Origin: Williamsia faeni | Lineage (GTDB): Bacteria; Actinomycetota; Actinomycetes; Mycobacteriales; Mycobacteriaceae | NCBI GenBank assembly: GCA_003202005.1 | Contig: QJJF01000010.1 | Coordinates: 122,968-186,967 of the forward strand | DNA length: 64,000 nt | Direction of reading: 5' to 3' | Part shown: piece after piece, positions 59,851 to 64,000 of the stretch | Layout of the letters: each line of letters begins with the position of its first letter | Position numbering within the stretch: position 1 is the first letter of the stretch | The notes under the pieces: model-generated | Database searches by the model: none | What the model saw: only the letters and a program-made list of their open reading frames with translations | What the model was told of the DNA's origin: nothing | Position numbers and translations under genes: made by a program

Positions 59851-61078
59851 CTGCTTCGGCTTCGCTGACCTCGCCCGTCCGGATCGGGCAGCGGGTATGT
59901 GAGTAGATGGTCGGCATGCACAGGTTGCAGTGCACGCACTTGGAGACCGTGGTCGGGTCGGCCTCGATGCGCAGGGGAAGATCGGGTTCACGCAGCAGCG
60001 CTCGCCCCATCGCGACAAAATCGAATCCCTCGGCGAGCGCGAGATCCATCGACGCGCGATCGGTGATGCCTCCCAGCAGGATCAGCGGCATCGATACGGC
60101 TTCCCGCAGTTGCCGCGACAAGGGCAGCAGGTAGGCGGGCTCGTAGTCGTACTTCTTCATGAAGACCGGTGCAATCGCTTTGATGCCCCAGCGCATCACG
60201 CCGTGGAAGGCATTGGAGAACTCTTTGCGCGGAACGTCGCCGTGGAACAGGTACATCGGGTTGAGCAGGGAACTTCCTGCGGTCGGCTCGATGGCATCGA
60301 GGTACCCGTCGGCTTCGAACATCCGGCCGACCTCGCAGGCTTCGTCGACACCGAAGGAACCCGGGAACCCGTCGTACATGCTGAGTTTGGCCCAGATCGC
60401 CACGTCGTCGCCGACCTCGTCGCGGACGGCTTCGCTGATCTCGCGGCAGAAACGGGCTCGGTTGACCAGCGATCCGCCGTATTCGTCGCGACGGCGGTTC
60501 AGTAGTGGGCTCAAGAAACAGCTGGCCAGGTAGTTGTGGCCGAAGTGGATTTCGAGTCCGTCGAAGCCGCTGTCGACCGCGAGCCGGGCGGCCCGCCGAT
60601 ATTTCAACAGCGTGTCGGAGATGTCCTCGGTGGTGAGCTTCTTGCACAACGCCATACCCATGGGGGCTGGAATACGGGACGGCGCATGGGCTTTGGCCTG
60701 ATTGGAGATGGAGTTCGCGACCGGTCCGGCGTGTCCGAGCTGAGCTGCGGCGAGGGCTCCCTCGGCGTGAATGGCATCGGTCAGGTCGATGAGGCCGGGG
60801 ACGGCTTCCGGGCGCATCCAGATCTGATGCCGGTCGGTACGGCCTTCCGGTGAGATCGCGCAATAGGCGACGGTGTTCATCGCGACACCGCCGGCCGCGA
60901 CCTCTCGATGGAACTCGATGAGTTCTGGCGTCACCAGGGCATCCGGTGTCGCTCCCTCGAACGTGGCGCACTTGATGAGTCTGTTGCGGAGTTTGAGCGG
61001 ACCGAGGGACGCGGGGGCAAACGGTGTGGGCTGCACCTCGCTGAGGGTATCCGCCAATTCGACATCAAACAAGAACAT
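59777..61078 (-). CDS. NADH:flavin oxidoreductase (Old Yellow Enzyme family)
   Basis: This 433-aa TIM-barrel FMN protein has PLKLRNRLIKCATFEGATPD, then GLEIHFGHNYLASCFLSPLL and RRRDEYGGSLVNRARFC (substrate-site region), and GFDFVAMGRALLREPDLPLR. A C-terminal Cys cluster, CVHCNLCMP and TRCPI, resembles the iron-sulfur ligands of 2,4-dienoyl-CoA reductase-type enzymes. The FAD/NAD domain of those larger enzymes is absent. Substrates are probably enones or cyclic dienes. The C-terminal 25 residues are antisense to the sigma-factor gene and low in conservation signals. Confidence 0.87.
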   Translation of the reverse strand: MFLFDVELADTLSEVQPTPFAPASLGPLKLRNRLIKCATFEGATPDALVTPELIEFHREVAAGGVAMNTVAYCAISPEGRTDRHQIWMRPEAVPGLIDLTDAIHAEGALAAAQLGHAGPVANSISNQAKAHAPSRIPAPMGMALCKKLTTEDISDTLLKYRRAARLAVDSGFDGLEIHFGHNYLASCFLSPLLNRRRDEYGGSLVNRARFCREISEAVRDEVGDDVAIWAKLSMYDGFPGSFGVDEACEVGRMFEADGYLDAIEPTAGSSLLNPMYLFHGDVPRKEFSNAFHGVMRWGIKAIAPVFMKKYDYEPAYLLPLSRQLREAVSMPLILLGGITDRASMDLALAEGFDFVAMGRALLREPDLPLRIEADPTTVSKCVHCNLCMPTIYSHTRCPIRTGEVSEAEAVSRVRRAGVPGRRAARDLWSAKLP

Positions 61079-61206
61079 GTTCTAGTTTTGATGCCGGGGT
61101 GGTTCAATCCGCTCAGACCTGGGTAACGAATAGATGTCGACGCTCGTCCGGGGAAGGGCGGTCGTCATTACTGAGTGCGGTCGGGGCCGAACACAGGGGA
61201 TAGGAC

Positions 61207-61368
61207 ATGGAAGCCCAGGAGACAGGCCTTCTTCGCGGTGGCGAGCTCGGCGACGGGCTCGACGCCTTGCCGGCGGACCCGGATGCCCGGGAGTTCGCCG
61301 AGCGTGGCGGCGGTTATGCGGCTCTGATGTCGCCGCCGGACCGGTGGCTGTCGATCCCGGCGGGGTGA
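61207..61368 (+). CDS. Possible small ORF of 53 aa upstream of lpdA
   Basis: ATG 61207 has AGGGGATAGG upstream. The product reads MEAQETGLLRGGELGDGLDA, and the rest contains ADPDAREFAERGGGYAALMS, ending SIPAG. Third codon positions are G/C-rich, as in neighbouring genes, and the amino acid mix looks natural. It occupies part of the 386-nt gap between the OYE and lpdA genes, where I see nothing else. It has no recognisable family and may be chance. Confidence 0.4.
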   Translation: MEAQETGLLRGGELGDGLDALPADPDAREFAERGGGYAALMSPPDRWLSIPAG

Positions 61369-61464
61369 TCGCCCAACGGCCGTCTGGCGGCGTTCGTCGA
61401 TGCCACGCGACGGCTAGGGGGTATCCGTCAGCGTGCCGAAGTGCGGAGACGTAGGGTGGAGCGC

Positions 61465-62850
<1,386 letters not shown>

Positions 62851-62856
62851 GTTTCG

Positions 62857-63765
62857 ATGACTGATGAAGGGCCCGGCGACAATTCGCCGGGCCCTTCATT
62901 CATTTCCCGGCTCTGGACACCGCCGGGTCCGCTGGATGTCCGGGCAACGCTGAGTCTGCATCGTCGTGGCAGCGGTGATCCGGCCACCAGATTTGCGCCG
63001 AATGGGTCGATCTGGCGTGCCGTGTACACCCCGGATGGTGCTGGGACGCTTGCTGTTTCGCGGTCAGACGGTGACGTTCTGGGTCGGGCGTGGGGTCCGG
63101 GCGGGCCGTGGTTGCTCGAACAGATGCCGAAAATGCTCGGCAGTGAGGACAATCCCGACGAGTTCGTGGCCCATCACGACGTCATCGCCAAACTTGCCCG
63201 GCAAGGTCGTGGACTTCGTATCGGTCGCACAGATCGGGTCTGGGAGGCGCTGGCGGCCGCCGTACTCGAGCAGAAGGTCACCGGTGCCGAGGCCTGGCGG
63301 TCCTGGCGGTACCTCGTGACCAAATACGGCGAGCCGGCACCGGGTGCATCGAGTATGAGAGTCCCTCCACCGCAACAGGTATGGCGTGAGATCCCGCAAT
63401 GGGAGTGGCATGCCGCCGGAACCGAACCCGCGCGGCGGCGGACAATCGTCTCCGCGGCCGGCTACGACGTGGAACGCAAGGCCGATCGGCTGCATCTCCT
63501 ACGCGGGATCGGTCCGTGGACGGCAGCCGAGGTTCGGGCACGTGCAGTGGGAGACGCCGATGCCGTTCCGGTGGGGGACTACCACATTCCCTCGATGGTG
63601 GGCGGCACCCTCATCGGTGAACGGGTCGACGATGCGGGAATGTTAGAACTACTGAAACCCTATGCCGGACACCGCTATCGGGTGATCAGACTGATCGAAC
63701 TGTACATGCCGATGCCCGCCCGCCGCGCACCCCGAATGCCGACCCGCGACTACCGCAACTTCTGA
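62857..63765 (+). CDS. AlkA-like DNA-3-methyladenine glycosylase (HhH-GPD)
   Basis: This product of about 302 aa has an HhH-GPD DNA-repair domain. AAAVLEQKVTGAEAWRSWRY is followed by the helix-hairpin-helix LRGIGPWTAAEVRARAVGDA and the catalytic Asp in VPVGDYHIPSMV. It removes alkylated bases from DNA. The N-terminal RLWTPPGPLDVRATLSLHRR part looks conserved, so the start must be upstream of 62915. The only in-frame ATG, 62857, lies 7 nt before the lpdA terminator hairpin, so the first 14 codons run through it. Array D starts 46 nt after the stop. Confidence 0.85.
   Translation: MTDEGPGDNSPGPSFISRLWTPPGPLDVRATLSLHRRGSGDPATRFAPNGSIWRAVYTPDGAGTLAVSRSDGDVLGRAWGPGGPWLLEQMPKMLGSEDNPDEFVAHHDVIAKLARQGRGLRIGRTDRVWEALAAAVLEQKVTGAEAWRSWRYLVTKYGEPAPGASSMRVPPPQQVWREIPQWEWHAAGTEPARRRTIVSAAGYDVERKADRLHLLRGIGPWTAAEVRARAVGDADAVPVGDYHIPSMVGGTLIGERVDDAGMLELLKPYAGHRYRVIRLIELYMPMPARRAPRMPTRDYRNF
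62864..62899 (+). terminator. Terminator-like hairpin after lpdA, inside the next ORF
   Basis: ATGAAGGGCCCGGCGA (62864-62879) pairs perfectly over 16 bp with TCGCCGGGCCCTTCAT (62884-62899) around a 4-nt loop. It starts 14 nt after the lpdA stop and overlaps codons 3-14 of the glycosylase gene. Confidence 0.85.
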
Positions 63766-63810
63766 CCGCCCACTGCCCACCGCCCACCGGCCCACCGCCC
63801 ACCGGCCCCG

Positions 63811-63915
63811 CCGTCGAGCGTGCCGAACGAACCGTCGACCGTGCCTTACCGACCGTTGACCGTGCCCTACCGACCGTTGACCGTGCCGAACCCGCCGCCG
63901 AGTGGGCGGCAATGT
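63811..63915. repeat. Array D of the 21-bp intergenic unit, direct units only
   Basis: Units start at 63811, 63832, 63853, 63874 and 63895 (partly diverged), with CCGTYGACCGTGCC cores. CCCACCG short repeats precede them (63770-63806). No inverted arm is visible before the end of the window gene at 63946. Confidence 0.85.
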
Positions 63916-63945
63916 CAAGTGGTTGTTGCATCGCTGCTGGTGTGA

Positions 63946-64000
63946 CTAGGCGGCTGTGATGATGTCGGTGTCGATGAGTTTGGCGAGTGCTTGTGCTGGT
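63946..64000 (-). CDS. C-terminal end of an unidentified gene, cut by the window edge
   Basis: Reading leftward, the last codons give PAQALAKLIDTDIITAA and a TAG stop at 63948-63946. Only 17 residues are visible, and the rest lies beyond the window. The sequence just past the stop (GCAACAACCACTTGACATT on the minus strand) resembles the flank of some transposase genes, but this is too little for a call. Confidence 0.4.
   Translation of the reverse strand, partial: PAQALAKLIDTDIITAA

Noticed and set aside
63911..64000. Insertion sequence end
   Set aside because: The TGCAACAACCACTTGACATT flank suggested a transposase gene, but only 17 residues are visible and no terminal inverted repeat or target duplication can be shown.

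Overview
The window is high-GC actinobacterial chromosome, most likely from a mycolic-acid-containing member of the Mycobacteriales close to Gordonia. The grounds are a GroEL2 ending in a GGMGF tail behind two CIRCE boxes, an iniBAC-type dynamin locus, a WhiB protein, a mycobacterial-type Lpd, a SAM-IV riboswitch, many GTG starts and frequent ATGA stop/start overlaps. The genus is an inference from protein resemblance only; no rRNA or tRNA gene was found. The text looks like core plus strain-variable chromosome. I found no prophage, CRISPR array or complete insertion sequence.

Layout. 1-7.3 kb: end of a glycosyltransferase, a 21-bp repeat array, an ABC-F ATPase, a BenE transporter divergent from its probable GntR regulator with a palindromic operator, nei2, an MFS transporter and a small unknown gene. 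7.3-14 kb: groEL2, an FrnE-type DsbA protein with a small overlapping Cys-containing ORF, then a leftward operon (SolA-like oxidase, hydroquinone-reductase-type GST, LLM monooxygenase, GNAT). 14-18.3 kb: a SAM-IV riboswitch in front of a cysteine-desulfurase-like gene, then an RsbQ/RsbP-like energy-stress pair. 18.3-28.9 kb: an expanded ini locus, with an IniR-like LuxR ATPase and a membrane-anchored Hsp70-like protein going left, and two IniB-domain proteins, an Asn/His/Asp-rich repeat protein and the dynamin-like IniA and IniC going right. The promoters carry shared C4/G4 boxes.

29-45 kb: htpG, DUF4166, a pair of Nta/Dsz-type flavin monooxygenases, GNAT-WhiB, two aldo/keto reductases around an MmyB-type regulator, a cupin, an F420-type PNPOx protein, a secreted CocE/NonD hydrolase, thiM with a rhodanese, and a divergent LLM-GntR pair. 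45-51.5 kb: a DUF3263 gene under two CRP-like sites, SRPBCC, a secreted glycine-rich protein, ppk2, a membrane protein, dinB under a LexA box, and DUF2079. 51.5-58 kb: a leftward run of five coupled genes with hydrolases: a trypsin-like protease fused to a NUC1 nuclease, an M43 metalloprotease, a small unknown protein, an M28 peptidase and an S9 peptidase. 58-64 kb: DGPF/YCII with an ECF42-type sigma factor, an OYE-family reductase, lpdA, an AlkA-like glycosylase and the tip of an unknown gene.

The most unusual items are four intergenic arrays of a 21-bp unit, most built as giant inverted repeats (857-1098, 28885-29073, 51494-51720, 63811-63915), each just behind the stop codon of a rightward gene; the ini locus with its Hsp70-like partner and amyloid-like repeat proteins; and the cytosolic-looking protease-nuclease fusion cluster.
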